NCBI GenBank assembly: GCA_963811225.1
Contig: CAWEQO010000001.1
Span: 248,001 to 312,000 of the forward strand
Origin: CAWEQO01 sp963811225
GTDB taxonomy: Bacteria; Chloroflexota; Anaerolineae; Anaerolineales; Anaerolineaceae
Length of the DNA stretch: 64,000 nt
Reading direction: 5' to 3'
Shown one piece after another: positions 1 through 8,320 of the stretch. The notes beneath the pieces are model-generated. The model was not told where the DNA came from. It saw only the letters and a program-made list of their open reading frames with translations, and did no database searches. The first letter of the stretch is position 1. Every line of letters begins with the position of its first letter. The position numbers and the translations under genes are program-made.

Positions 1-1419
1 TCGTAGATGTTCTCAGACGGAAAGCGGCGGGTGAGGCCGGGGTTGGACTGTAGGAAGCGCCGCATCTTTTCCGGATACCCGGCAGCGATCACGACCATGC
101 GCTCGCGGTCGTTCTCCATCCGGCTCAGCAGGGTATCCAGCGCCTCCTGGCCGTAGCCGCCGCGCCCCGGCTCGCTCAGCATGTAGGCCTCGTCGATGAA
201 CAGCACCCCATCGATCGCCTGGTCGATCAGGCGATCGGTTCGCTCGCTGGTCTGGCCCACGTAGCCGGAGATCAAGTCGGCGGCGCGCGCTTCCACCAAG
301 TGACCGCTCCGCAGCAGCCCAATCTCGTGGAAGACCTCTCCAACCAATCGCGCCATGCTGGACTTGCCGGTGCCAGGATTGCCAGAAAAAATCATGTGTA
401 ATAAAGGCGGCTCTTCGGAATGGCCGGGCTGCTCCGCCCGCTGTTGGTACAGGCGCAGCCAGGCCGCAGTCTCGTCGAAGCGGCGTTTGACCGGCTCCAG
501 TCCAACCAAACGGTCAAGACGCTCCTGAACACTGGTCGAACTGCGCACGGCGGCGAACCAGCCCAGGCTGCGGGCGGTCTCCCGATCGAGGGTATCCAAC
601 TGGGCTAGCCGGTCGAACCATGCCGCGCAGCGGCAAGTTTTCCGCCGCCATCCAGGCCGCCAGGCGTTGGCGGTCCTCCTCGACCACCTGTCCGATTCCC
701 TGCTGTTCGTACAGCTGGAACAACCGCTCGATCTCGTCCGTCCCAGGGCCGGGAATCGCGTGCAAGGAATAGGGCGAGCCGCGTCGGGGCTGCGCCTCCA
801 GGATAGCATTGCGCAGTTCCGGCACCGGAAGCAACGAGGCCGCGTCGGCGGAGATGCCGGAAACACTGGTCGTGAAGAGCATGACGCACAGGTTCTGGTT
901 CGAGACCGGCAGGCGGGCCCAGCTGCTGAGATAGCCAGATAGAATGCGCGGATCGTCGAAATAGCGCAGCATGGTCTCGGCCTGCACCATCACCACCGCC
1001 GAGCGGGGGCCATCCTCCTCGGTCATGACGGCGTTCAAACTGCTGATCGCGTGCATGTCTCCCATGCCGCCGCCAACCGTTTGCACGCTCACGGGGGCCG
1101 TCTTCAACAGCAAGCGGTTGCCGATTGGCCCATTTTGCAGGTAGCGCATTTCGTCCGCCGCATCCCTGACCGGCTCGGCGGTCCCTTCCAGACGGAACAG
1201 CGCTTCAGATTCCTCGTCTTTAAAATAAAACGGATCTTGCGGAGAGCTAAACGCCACCCGCTCGAACTGGAACTGCTTCAATACCAGCAGGATGGCGGCT
1301 TCGATATCCATTTCTTGCAGGTTATCCGCCAGGAATGCATCATCGACCCCTGCGCCGTAGAGTAAGGCGAAGCGGTTACCAGCATCGAGGAATATGTCCG
1401 GCTGAATGCGTTCAAACAT
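1..1419 (-). CDS. AAA+ ATPase, CbxX/CfxQ-like, frameshifted and cut by window edge
   Basis: Two reading frames together make one ATPase. The first frame (1419 down to about 620) starts with ATG and encodes a roughly 268-residue domain that looks like a degenerate ATPase fold without a clear P-loop. The second frame (about 620 to the left edge) encodes a typical CbxX/CfxQ (SpoVK-like) AAA domain: Walker A GNPGTGKS at 360-383, Walker B GVLFIDEAY near 187-212, and a conserved NPGLTRRFP near 30-60. The frames differ by one base and meet at about 617-635, where neither contains a natural start or end, so I infer an indel (sequence error or real lesion). CbxX-type ATPases remodel protein partners in hexamers. 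It lies 14 nt after the coiled-coil gene, in the same operon. The C-terminus is outside the window. Confidence 0.75.
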
Positions 1420-1433
1420 CTTTGATAACCCGG

Positions 1434-2813
1434 CTAGTGCGAAATCAGGTGCGACTGCCGGTAGCGCCCAGGCCGCTGCTCGGTAACTTCATGTGACCGG
1501 GCCTTGGAACGGCGGCTGCTCGAATGCATTTCGCCAACCTCCAGCCCGCGGCGGTCGAGCGCCAGGGCCACCTCATGCGAGCGCCCGACCAGCTCGCGCT
1601 CGTTCCGGCGGCCACGGTCCAACGAGATCAGGTGCAGCTCATTCTTGCCCAGCGTATGTGGGTCTGGCGAAACCTGAACGACAATCTCATCTCGCTCCCG
1701 GTTGCGGACCTTGGCCAGGAACCGCAGGCGCTGGTCGCTGTTCTGATAATCCAACTCGACCAGGCCGAAGCCTTGCTGCCCCAGCGCCTGCACTACCAGG
1801 TCGGCAATGTTGATCCGCAGCTGCGAGTTGAGCACCGTCAGCCGGGCCTGAAAGATGGTTTCCGAGAGCTCGTTATAACGGGTTGGGAGTTCCTCCGCCA
1901 AAGAGTGCAGTCCTTCCAGGTCGAAGGACGAAGGGTCTTCCCGCAAGTCCAGCGCCAAACGGCGCAGCTCTTCGATTTGACGTTCCATTTCTCCTCGGGT
2001 CCAATAATCGACATCGATCGGATACGGCAGCTCGTTGCCATCCAGGTCGTGCGCCGGGCAGACCCGATTTTCCTCTGCGAAGGCCAGCAGGCGGGATGCG
2101 GTTTCCCAGCAAGTCTCCAAAAGCAAGCGCCACTCGCTGTCCAGGCGGTCCAACTGCAAGCGCAGCTCCGACAAGCTCAGGTAAGCCTGCTGACAGCCAA
2201 GCAAGGCAGCCTCAGGCAGGTTGGCGTCCAGGTTGGACTTGGCCAGGAGGACGCCTTGCGAAAGGCTCGTCAAAGCGCCGGGCATGAACATCTCGTGCGC
2301 GTAATGGCGCTGAATGAAGTCTTCGAGCTCCTGGGCTTGAGCTACCCAATTCCCGGCAGCCAGGATCTTGCGCTGCTGCTCGTCGAGCACATTGTCCAGG
2401 CGCTCCTCCATTTGCTGCATTTCAGCCTGCCGGCGCTGGCGTTCATCCTGCAGGCGCAGATCGAAGTCGGCCGCCTGGGTTTCGAGCAGCATCTGTACGT
2501 CACCGATCTTGTGCTCTGCGGCGCTCGACAGGCGCTGGTACAGCTCCTGCTCCCGATGCAAGTAGAACTGGATGGACTCCTGCTCGGCAGCCTGGACCTC
2601 CTGCTGGAAGTTGTGCGTGGCCCACTCGAAGCGGCGCTGGCGCTCTTCCAGCTGGTTGAGGTGATCTTGCAGGGCCTGGTTTACCTGCATGGACAACTGC
2701 CGGGTGGATGCGTAGGCCGGCTCCGGGGCGAAGCGCAGCTTCATCTCGGCCTCGTGCAGGCGGCGGTACTCCTCCTGGCTGATGCTGATAGTGGCGCGCT
2801 TATGACCGCTCAT
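1434..2813 (-). CDS. Coiled-coil protein of unknown function
   Basis: About 459 residues starting MSGHKRATISIS. I chose the ATG at 2813 because residues upstream of it in this frame are the antisense shadow of the radical SAM gene. The N-terminal 30 residues resemble a short ribbon-helix-helix-like or adaptor segment. Residues about 45-170 are heptad-rich with many Gln and Glu, a long coiled coil. The C-terminal part is globular with a beta-rich stretch and ends in a basic Ser/Arg tail. The start overlaps the end of the radical SAM gene by 14 nt and the AAA ATPase follows 14 nt later, so the three are very likely co-translated. I do not recognise the family. A scaffold or substrate-adaptor role beside the ATPase is inference. 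Confidence 0.85.
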   Translation of the reverse strand: MSGHKRATISISQEEYRRLHEAEMKLRFAPEPAYASTRQLSMQVNQALQDHLNQLEERQRRFEWATHNFQQEVQAAEQESIQFYLHREQELYQRLSSAAEHKIGDVQMLLETQAADFDLRLQDERQRRQAEMQQMEERLDNVLDEQQRKILAAGNWVAQAQELEDFIQRHYAHEMFMPGALTSLSQGVLLAKSNLDANLPEAALLGCQQAYLSLSELRLQLDRLDSEWRLLLETCWETASRLLAFAEENRVCPAHDLDGNELPYPIDVDYWTRGEMERQIEELRRLALDLREDPSSFDLEGLHSLAEELPTRYNELSETIFQARLTVLNSQLRINIADLVVQALGQQGFGLVELDYQNSDQRLRFLAKVRNRERDEIVVQVSPDPHTLGKNELHLISLDRGRRNERELVGRSHEVALALDRRGLEVGEMHSSSRRSKARSHEVTEQRPGRYRQSHLISH

Positions 2814-3372
2814 GCTGCACCAACCGGTACTGTTTGGACTTGAACCGCTGGACTGCGGCGGAGAAGGCGATGCCCATGCCCTTCGGCGGGACCCCGACCA
2901 GGAAGGCCTGTCCATCTTGGACTTGAATTTCAGCCTTGCGCGGCGTTTCTTCTAAAAAGTAGGTACTCAAGCGCGGTGTAAGATAATGGATGCGCTGGTT
3001 GACGCTGCCGCGCAGGCCCTTGTTATCGTTCAGCGCGGCAATGTAAGGGCCATCGACGAGCACATCGAGCTGTGACAGGAGCATGTCAGTCCAAGGATTC
3101 GGTGGGTCTTTGCGCAGTTGCTCCAGCTGGTAACCGCTAAAGCAGATGATATCGACGTCGCGCCGGCGGCGGGCCAAACGGGCAACCTCGGCCAGACCGC
3201 GGCTCTGGCGGAAGGGCTCTCCACCGGAGAAGGTAATGCCGGTGGTGTTGGGGTCTTCCAATAAGATGTCCACCACCTGCTCCGCCGACATTAGTTGAGC
3301 AGGTGTATCGGGGATCCATTCAGGGGAGATGCAGCCTACGCAGCGGAACACGCAGCCTTGCACCCAAACCAC
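2800..3372 (-). CDS. Radical SAM protein, activating-enzyme (NrdG/PflA) type
   Basis: The protein carries the radical SAM cluster motif CVFRCVGC (CxxxCxxC) near its N-terminus, followed by FSGGEPF, the usual SAM-binding GGE motif. At about 190 residues it is as short as glycyl-radical activases, which have a partial barrel. The GTG at 3372 is a minimal start. Homologous-looking sequence (LNVAAICSATRALGPG) continues upstream in frame to about 3429, and the frame is open to 3480. No ATG or GTG exists there, so either an ATT or CTG near 3427-3432 is used or an indel hides the start. It overlaps the coiled-coil gene. No glycyl-radical enzyme is visible nearby, so the substrate is unknown; a peptide or protein substrate handled with the downstream ATPase is inference. 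Confidence 0.82.
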   Translation of the reverse strand: MVWVQGCVFRCVGCISPEWIPDTPAQLMSAEQVVDILLEDPNTTGITFSGGEPFRQSRGLAEVARLARRRRDVDIICFSGYQLEQLRKDPPNPWTDMLLSQLDVLVDGPYIAALNDNKGLRGSVNQRIHYLTPRLSTYFLEETPRKAEIQVQDGQAFLVGVPPKGMGIAFSAAVQRFKSKQYRLVQHERS

Positions 3373-3800
3373 GCCCCGCAGCCCTGGACCCAGAGCTCGG
3401 GTGGCAGAACAGATCGCCGCAACATTCAGAATTGGGGCTGGCCTCTCTCGAGCCGTATGCTCTTGAGGCCGTGCTTCTTAAATCGCCATCGGGCACTCCT
3501 AAACGAAAAGATTCAAAATTCCTAACGGTTGAAGCCCAACCAGGATTGTGAAGGTTTGCCTGAGCAGTTACCAAAATCCCAAATTCCAGAACATCCTTAA
3601 ATGGATAAACTTCTACCATGGGGTACCTGCTCCTTTGCGCACCACCAAAGAGCGCATGATTTTTTTGGTAAAAAATTCGAGAAGGTCGCTCACCTGAAGG
3701 TGGGCTGTCGATCCTGAGGATGACAGCTTTGAGCGTGCAGAGTTACAGGTACTGTGCATTATACGGGTCAGGCAATTTGCACCTTCCACTAAGAAGACAA

Positions 3801-3869
3801 GCGCAGCCTTGGGCATCACGGCCCATCGATGGGATACCCAAGGCACTCCAGCGTGCCTTGGGGCTGCGC
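3801..3869. repeat. Multi-stem palindromic element
   Basis: The outer stem is GCGCAGCC (3801-3808) with GGCTGCGC (3862-3869). Inside are a stem TTGGG/CCCAA enclosing the palindrome CCCATCGATGGG (3822-3833), and a hairpin AAGGCAC/GTGCCTT (3840-3846 and 3853-3859). The fold is three-way-junction-like. It is not next to a gene end, so a simple terminator is unlikely. A REP or MITE-like element or a structured RNA are both possible. Confidence 0.55.
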
Positions 3870-3953
3870 CTGTTCGATGAGCAGGTACTACAGCATTATA
3901 GAACAAATTTTCAAATATTGCAAGATAATAAATAAAGCATATGTTAATAGATT

Positions 3954-4050
3954 TGCAAACTGTGGTTTGGCTGTTGGGAGTTTGGTGAGCGGTAGATTTG
4001 TCGGATCTCTCGCGCTCATCAAACCGCTTACAGCCAAACCACAGTTTGCA
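3954..4050. repeat. Long perfect inverted repeat upstream of membrane gene
   Basis: A 21-bp perfect inverted repeat (3954-3974 and 4030-4050, beginning TGCAAACTGTGG) encloses a second imperfect stem, TTTGGTGAGCG pairing with CGCTCATCAAA. The right arm ends 13 bp before the ATG at 4064, so the hairpin would lie in the leader of that gene if transcribed rightward. Confidence 0.7.
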
Positions 4051-4063
4051 TTACAATACCCGC

Positions 4064-4810
4064 ATGGCGCACTTTTTCGGCCCTTTCTTCTTCGGGGCGC
4101 CGTTCGAGCCCTTTGAGCCTGCACACAGGTTGGCGCTGGCGTTGATCCTGCTTGCCAACTTGCTGATCGTTTGGCGCAGGCGGCGTTTCTCCCCCACCGC
4201 TCGCCGGGCAGCACGCTTCACTCTGGCCGGACTGATGCTCACAGCGCAGCTATCCGGCACAGCCTGGATGATCTCGATTGACAAGGCTTCGCTGCAAACC
4301 GCGCTCCCCCTGCACCTGTGCAGCCTGTTCATGTGGCTCTCGGCGGCGATGCTGCTCACCCGCAGCCCGCGCTTATTCGAGCTGTGTTATTTCCTGGGCG
4401 GAGGCGGCGCATTGTTTGCCCTCATCACGCCCGATATTGGCATGTACAACTTCCCCCACTTCGTGTTCTTCCAGGCGCTCGGCGGGCACGGTGCGCTGTT
4501 GACTGCCCAGGTCTACATGGCCGCGGTGGAAGGCTTCCGGCTGCGGCCGCGCGCCATCCTGCGGGTGTTCGCAGCCATCAACCTCTACCTGCCGGTTGTG
4601 GCCCTGATCGATTGGCTGACGGGGGCCAACTACCTGTTCCTGGCCTACAAACCCGATTTCCCCACCCCACTGAATTCCCTTGGCCCCTGGCCCTGGTATA
4701 TCCTCTCGGTCGAAGTCATTAGTCTGCTGGTATTTTTCATCATGGCGCTTCCATTCTGGTTGGAAACACAAAAGCGCAAGGATGCGCCGCAGTTCCTAAA
4801 AGGGGCCTAA
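4064..4810 (+). CDS. TIGR02206-family (YwaF-like) integral membrane protein
   Basis: About 248 residues with seven or so hydrophobic helices and the family pattern of a conserved HLCS segment (LPLHLCSLFMW) and a GGGGALFALITPD turn between helices, which I recognise from TIGR02206/YwaF proteins. Their function is not established. I chose the ATG at 4064 (MAHFFGPFFF). Upstream in-frame codons would start inside the inverted repeat at 3954-4050 and look non-coding. The last 11 codons and the stop lie inside the left arm of a very long hairpin (4769-4866). The next gene is convergent. Confidence 0.85.
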   Translation: MAHFFGPFFFGAPFEPFEPAHRLALALILLANLLIVWRRRRFSPTARRAARFTLAGLMLTAQLSGTAWMISIDKASLQTALPLHLCSLFMWLSAAMLLTRSPRLFELCYFLGGGGALFALITPDIGMYNFPHFVFFQALGGHGALLTAQVYMAAVEGFRLRPRAILRVFAAINLYLPVVALIDWLTGANYLFLAYKPDFPTPLNSLGPWPWYILSVEVISLLVFFIMALPFWLETQKRKDAPQFLKGA

Positions 4811-4866
4811 GAAGGGATTTCCTTCTTGGCCTCTTTTAGGAACTGCGGCGCATCCTTGCGCTTTTG
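4769..4866. terminator. Very long hairpin between convergent genes, overlapping a coding end
   Basis: The arms at 4769-4802 and 4833-4866 are perfect reverse complements over 34 bp. The pairing continues inward with one bulge and a G-U pair to a 5-nt loop (4816-4820), giving a stem of about 45 bp. The left arm contains the end of the membrane gene. It sits between convergent genes and ends in short T or A runs, so a bidirectional terminator is the simplest reading. Confidence 0.75.
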
Positions 4867-4876
4867 CGTTTCTTTT

Positions 4877-6040
4877 TTATTGTGCCGGGATATACCCCAT
4901 CGGTCCGAAAGCGAACTCTTCCACCGGGAAGACGTCCACCAGTTCAACCTCGCGCGTGCCCAGGCCGAGATCCTCACCGCAGCGCACCACGTGGTAGGGG
5001 TCCTTATGCGGGCCGTGCAGCCATTGGAACGGGTGTCCCTGGCGGGTATGGACTTCCATCGAAGTCGGCAGGTTCTCCTCGATCAATGTCATCCCGGCCG
5101 TCGCGTCCAGCACGGCTTGCTCGCAAGCCACGATGTCATCCGAACCGAAGATCCCCGCATCCGGCAGGATCGGCAGGCTGGTGAAGCCGAAGCAGTCGCA
5201 GACCGGCGTCATGTGGGTGGCCAAGGCCATGTGCACAGACTTGCCCGGCTCAAATGTCGACATGCTGACGCTGGTGCTGACCGCCATGGCCTCCTGGAAG
5301 GATAGGAAGTTGGTCGCGTCGATCTTCAGGCTGCCCTCGGGGGCCACCTCCAAGCAGCGTCCACACTGGTTGCATTCCTCGAAGTGCATGTGAATGTCAC
5401 CGGGGTGATCCTTGTCTTCCACCATGCCGCCATGTGGGCAGGAGGCGATGATTTTCTGCACCGTCTCGCGTTCGGGACACAGCTCGCGGAACCAGTACTG
5501 GTCGAAGTGCATTGCGTCGTGCATCGCCCCGCGCGAAGGCCCGGTCATGCAGCCCAGGGCCAGGTTCTTGAACACCCCGCCGTACGAGCAGCTCGGATGG
5601 CCCTTGATATGGGCGAAATTGATCAAAAAGCTGGCGTCCTGGATCATCCCGGCCACCCGCCACTCCTGGATGTTCTTGTACGGACGCTCGTGGACGTAAT
5701 AGTACTGCTCCTCGGGGCCGGCGTCCGGATAGACCGGGCAGCCCAGCACCTCATGGGTGTAGCCGCGCACTTCAGAACCGGCCACGTCCCAGTTGACGTC
5801 GGTGACGAAGGGCTTGCCGCCGCCTTCCTTGACCGCATCGACCACCTTGCGAATGAACAGCGGGTGGATGGTGGAGTACGATAAGTTGTTGCCGGTGTGC
5901 ATCTTGATCGCCACAGTCTCGCCTTTCACGCGTTCGCGCAGGTTCAGCCGTTCGAGGATCAGGTCGAGCTTGGCGGGCAGGGTCTCTTCCTTGCGCAGGC
6001 GGGCCTGGCGCGGCGAGCCATAGTAAACAGTACTGGGCAT
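4877..6040 (-). CDS. DUF362 domain Fe-S protein
   Basis: About 387 residues starting MPSTVYYGS. The ATG at 6040 is preceded by AAGGAG at good spacing, so the 24 further in-frame codons upstream are excluded. The protein shows the DUF362 pattern: an N-terminal segment with KMHTGN, a middle GHPSCSYGGVFKN region, and a compact Cys cluster CNQCGRC near residue 250 preceded by CPHGG. This fits an iron-sulfur protein. Family function is poorly known; members are often annotated as uncharacterised Fe-S centre proteins. Its end is 11 nt from the long hairpin shared with the convergent gene. It appears to be a single-gene unit. Confidence 0.85.
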   Translation of the reverse strand: MPSTVYYGSPRQARLRKEETLPAKLDLILERLNLRERVKGETVAIKMHTGNNLSYSTIHPLFIRKVVDAVKEGGGKPFVTDVNWDVAGSEVRGYTHEVLGCPVYPDAGPEEQYYYVHERPYKNIQEWRVAGMIQDASFLINFAHIKGHPSCSYGGVFKNLALGCMTGPSRGAMHDAMHFDQYWFRELCPERETVQKIIASCPHGGMVEDKDHPGDIHMHFEECNQCGRCLEVAPEGSLKIDATNFLSFQEAMAVSTSVSMSTFEPGKSVHMALATHMTPVCDCFGFTSLPILPDAGIFGSDDIVACEQAVLDATAGMTLIEENLPTSMEVHTRQGHPFQWLHGPHKDPYHVVRCGEDLGLGTREVELVDVFPVEEFAFGPMGYIPAQ

Positions 6041-6118
6041 GGGATTCTCCTTGGATAAAGATAAAGATGGCTGCTGGTCTACTTGGGGTGCGGGTAGAGG
6101 GTAATTGTACACGATTAT

Positions 6119-6187
6119 GGGGGTTAGGCAATTGGGGATTGGGCAATTGGGGAGCAGGCAATTAGGAATTAGGCAATTAGGGAGCAG
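6119..6187. repeat. Short tandem repeat, GGCAATT type
   Basis: Imperfect tandem copies of a unit like GGCAATTGGGGA / GGCAATTAGGGA run through this stretch, upstream of the DUF362 gene. Repeats of this kind are usually neutral. It may set the distance to a promoter, but I see no clear promoter. Confidence 0.6.
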
Positions 6188-6262
6188 TTGCCCAAGGCAT
6201 AAGATGCTATGCCTTAAGCCGGGTGAACTTACCGATCATGGAGACCGGCGCGTTTCCTGCCC

Positions 6263-7375
6263 TTACAGGGCGCTTCGCGACTCGCCTTGTGAGTACACCG
6301 ACTTTAACCGCCGGCACACATCCAAATTCTCCAGCACATCCGTCAATTCGACGAACTGGTTGATCGAGCCGATGTTGGCCGGCAGCGCGCGCACGGCTTC
6401 ATCCTGCACGGCGGTCATCAGCGCCTCGGCGAAAACCTCCGCATGGATCACCAAATAAGGCCGGTTATGGAACCAGGTGGTCTCGGTAGGCAAGGGCGGC
6501 GTCAGACCCAATGCATTGTGCCGCTCGGCCATCAGCGTATACGTCCAGCTAAGGTACCCTTCCCGCTCGCGCCATTCCCGGCTCATCAGCGCCCGCTCCA
6601 AAGTGGATTTTAGAGCTGCAATGCTTTCCAACCGGGCAAATGCGCTGCCGAACCACTTGCTATAGGGCGCATACTTGCGATCTTGCAGGAAGGCCAGCTG
6701 CATCAGGGCGTGCGCCAGACGAGCTGTGATCACCTGTGAGCCTAACTCGTCGCCCACCACCCCCGTGCGCGCCACGAACGCGTCCTCCTGCGAAACCTTG
6801 GTCCAGCCCGCCGCCATCAGGTACAGCCACAGGTCGTGCGGGTAATACTCCAGGCGCTGCCGGATCGCCTCCAGCCCCAGGTCGTCGCGGAAGACCTTGC
6901 CCGAGGTGACTGCCATCAGCTTGTGCTCCTGAAAGGTCAGCCAGTCGGTGAGGGCCGGCTCGCTGAACGGTTCGAAGCCCAGGTAGTCCCTGAAGAATGT
7001 CCGCAGCGTGCTGATCTCGACGTAGTGGTCCACCTGACCGGCCTGGATGGGTCGCATCAGCCGCACGCCCGGCTCAGCCGGGTTGTCGGCGAAGTTGGTG
7101 GGGTAGCCCAGGAACTCATGCGGCAGTTCGCGGCGCAGGGCGGCGTCGATCCTGCGGCGCTGCTCCTCGAAGCCCTCTTCGAGCAGGAACAGCAGCAGGC
7201 GCGGCCCCCAACCGTGGTCGCGGGACTGCTCAGTGTCGAAGCCGATCACGTCCGAGCCAAAGCCGATCAGCGCCGCGCTATGTGCCAGACCCGGCAGCGC
7301 CCGATCGAGGATCGGGCGCACGACCTGGTGGTAATACAGCTCGCTGAGTTGAAGTCCGGGGATGAATTCGGGCAA
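6263..7375 (-). CDS. DUF4037 (nucleotidyltransferase-like) protein
   Basis: About 370 residues. Residues 40-60 carry a nucleotidyltransferase-like motif, GFGSDVIGFDTEQSRDHGWGP, then a long helical C-terminal domain, the pattern of DUF4037 proteins. The acidic DxE and SRDH residues suggest metal-dependent nucleotidyl transfer, but no substrate is known. The longest frame starts at a GTG at 7405, yet that codon lies inside a palindromic repeat (7393-7429). A TTG at 7375 follows AAAGGA at good spacing and gives the start LPEFIPGLQLS that I would expect, so I prefer it. The end is about 220 nt from the DUF362 gene. Confidence 0.8.
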   Translation of the reverse strand: MPEFIPGLQLSELYYHQVVRPILDRALPGLAHSAALIGFGSDVIGFDTEQSRDHGWGPRLLLFLLEEGFEEQRRRIDAALRRELPHEFLGYPTNFADNPAEPGVRLMRPIQAGQVDHYVEISTLRTFFRDYLGFEPFSEPALTDWLTFQEHKLMAVTSGKVFRDDLGLEAIRQRLEYYPHDLWLYLMAAGWTKVSQEDAFVARTGVVGDELGSQVITARLAHALMQLAFLQDRKYAPYSKWFGSAFARLESIAALKSTLERALMSREWREREGYLSWTYTLMAERHNALGLTPPLPTETTWFHNRPYLVIHAEVFAEALMTAVQDEAVRALPANIGSINQFVELTDVLENLDVCRRLKSVYSQGESRSAL

Positions 7376-7392
7376 AGACCTGTCCTTTTGCC

Positions 7393-7429
7393 AGGTGGAA
7401 CGCACTTGCGTGCAAAGTGCGCTCCACCT
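7393..7429. repeat. AGGTGGA hairpin repeat, copy 1
   Basis: Arms AGGTGGAACGCACTT and AAGTGCGCTCCACCT with a 7-nt loop. The same hairpin occurs at 18006-18040 and, diverged, at 37363-37395. Each copy lies 14-30 bp after a stop codon, here that of the aldo/keto reductase, so it probably acts as a terminator. Confidence 0.75.
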
Positions 7430-7442
7430 CTAGGATACGAAC

Positions 7443-8318
7443 CTAAAACTCTCCCACGTTCGCGGCCGTGAACAGCGGCTCCCACTGATCGGCAGTGGCA
7501 ATCAACGCTTCTTGTTCGACCTCGTTCATCGCTTTGAAATCGGCGCAAGCCTGCAGGAAGTGCGGCAGCAGGGTTGGGTCGCCGCCGGTGCAGTAACCGG
7601 TGACCGGCTGCGACAGGGTGAAGTTGATCGCCTCCTGGATGCGGTCCGGCTGCTCGAACGGCTCGTACCACATGTGGTAGGCATGCTCCTGATCGCCCCA
7701 CTGCCCCTTGGCAACCGCCTTGATCGCCATGACGCCCACGTCGCGCTGCCTGGCCATGGCGAGCAGTTTCTTGGCATCCTCACGATAGGTGGGGTCGGCA
7801 TACTGAATGAAGTTGACCGGGAACAGGATCGAGTCGAAATCGAAGCGGTTGAGGGCTTCCTGGAAGACCCGCACGACGTTGTAGCCGTGCCCGGTAATGC
7901 CGATGTATTTGGTCAGGCCCTCGTCACGCGCCGCCTGCACGGCCTCCATGGCTCCGCCGGGAGCGAAAATTTTATCGAGTTCTTCCATGCTCGTCACGGC
8001 GTGGAACTGGTACAGGTCGAAATTATCCACTCGCAGCCGCTCCAAGGAGCGCCGCAGTTCGGCGGCGGCGGCCTCTTTGGTGCGCTCGGTCGTCTTGCAG
8101 CCTAAGAAGAAACGCTCGCGCTCCTTCTCCAGCCAGGGCCCCAGGCGCAGCTCGGCCTCGCCGTAGGACGGCGCCACGTCGATGTGGTTCACTCCATAAT
8201 CAATGACGTGCTGCATGGCCTTGTCTGCCTCCGCTTGCGTTACACGCCCTAATGCAACCGCCCCAAAGATGGCAACCGTGCTCATGTGGTTGGTACGCCC
8301 AAAACGTCTTCTTTGCAT
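7443..8318 (-). CDS. Aldo/keto reductase
   Basis: About 291 residues with the NADPH-dependent aldo/keto reductase barrel. The catalytic tetrad is visible: D47, Y52 (VAPSYGE), K75 (GCKT) and H106 (YQFHAV). The C-terminus has GYCTGGDP but no ferredoxin-like Cys cluster, unlike longer relatives. I chose the ATG at 8318 because GGGAGGAT precedes it directly; about 135 codons further upstream in frame are antisense to the lipoprotein gene. The start is 2 nt after the stop of that lipoprotein gene, so they may be co-transcribed. The natural substrate cannot be told from sequence. Confidence 0.9.
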   Translation of the reverse strand: MQRRRFGRTNHMSTVAIFGAVALGRVTQAEADKAMQHVIDYGVNHIDVAPSYGEAELRLGPWLEKERERFFLGCKTTERTKEAAAAELRRSLERLRVDNFDLYQFHAVTSMEELDKIFAPGGAMEAVQAARDEGLTKYIGITGHGYNVVRVFQEALNRFDFDSILFPVNFIQYADPTYREDAKKLLAMARQRDVGVMAIKAVAKGQWGDQEHAYHMWYEPFEQPDRIQEAINFTLSQPVTGYCTGGDPTLLPHFLQACADFKAMNEVEQEALIATADQWEPLFTAANVGEF

Positions 8319-8320
8319 AT

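Larger units (their letters stand above)
3481..4063. other. Intergenic region with two structured repeats
   Basis: This AT-richer gap separates the leftward radical SAM cassette from the rightward membrane gene. I see no convincing gene. A minus-strand ATG at 3619 follows an AAGGAG-like site, but its frame runs into the radical SAM gene in the wrong frame and has no recognisable content. The gap holds the multi-stem element at 3801-3869 and the long hairpin at 3954-4050, listed separately. Confidence 0.6.

Noticed and set aside
1524..2843. Long plus-strand open frame opposite the coiled-coil gene
   Set aside because: It is a GC-rich antisense shadow with Leu/Gln-rich low-complexity content and no ribosome site; the minus-strand protein has a clear start and domain pattern.
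3320..3619. Small minus-strand gene starting MVEVYPFKDVLEF with a Shine-Dalgarno-like site
   Set aside because: Its second half is the radical SAM gene read in the wrong frame, and the first half is AT-rich and unlike the neighbours. It could still be the true N-terminus if an indel is present.
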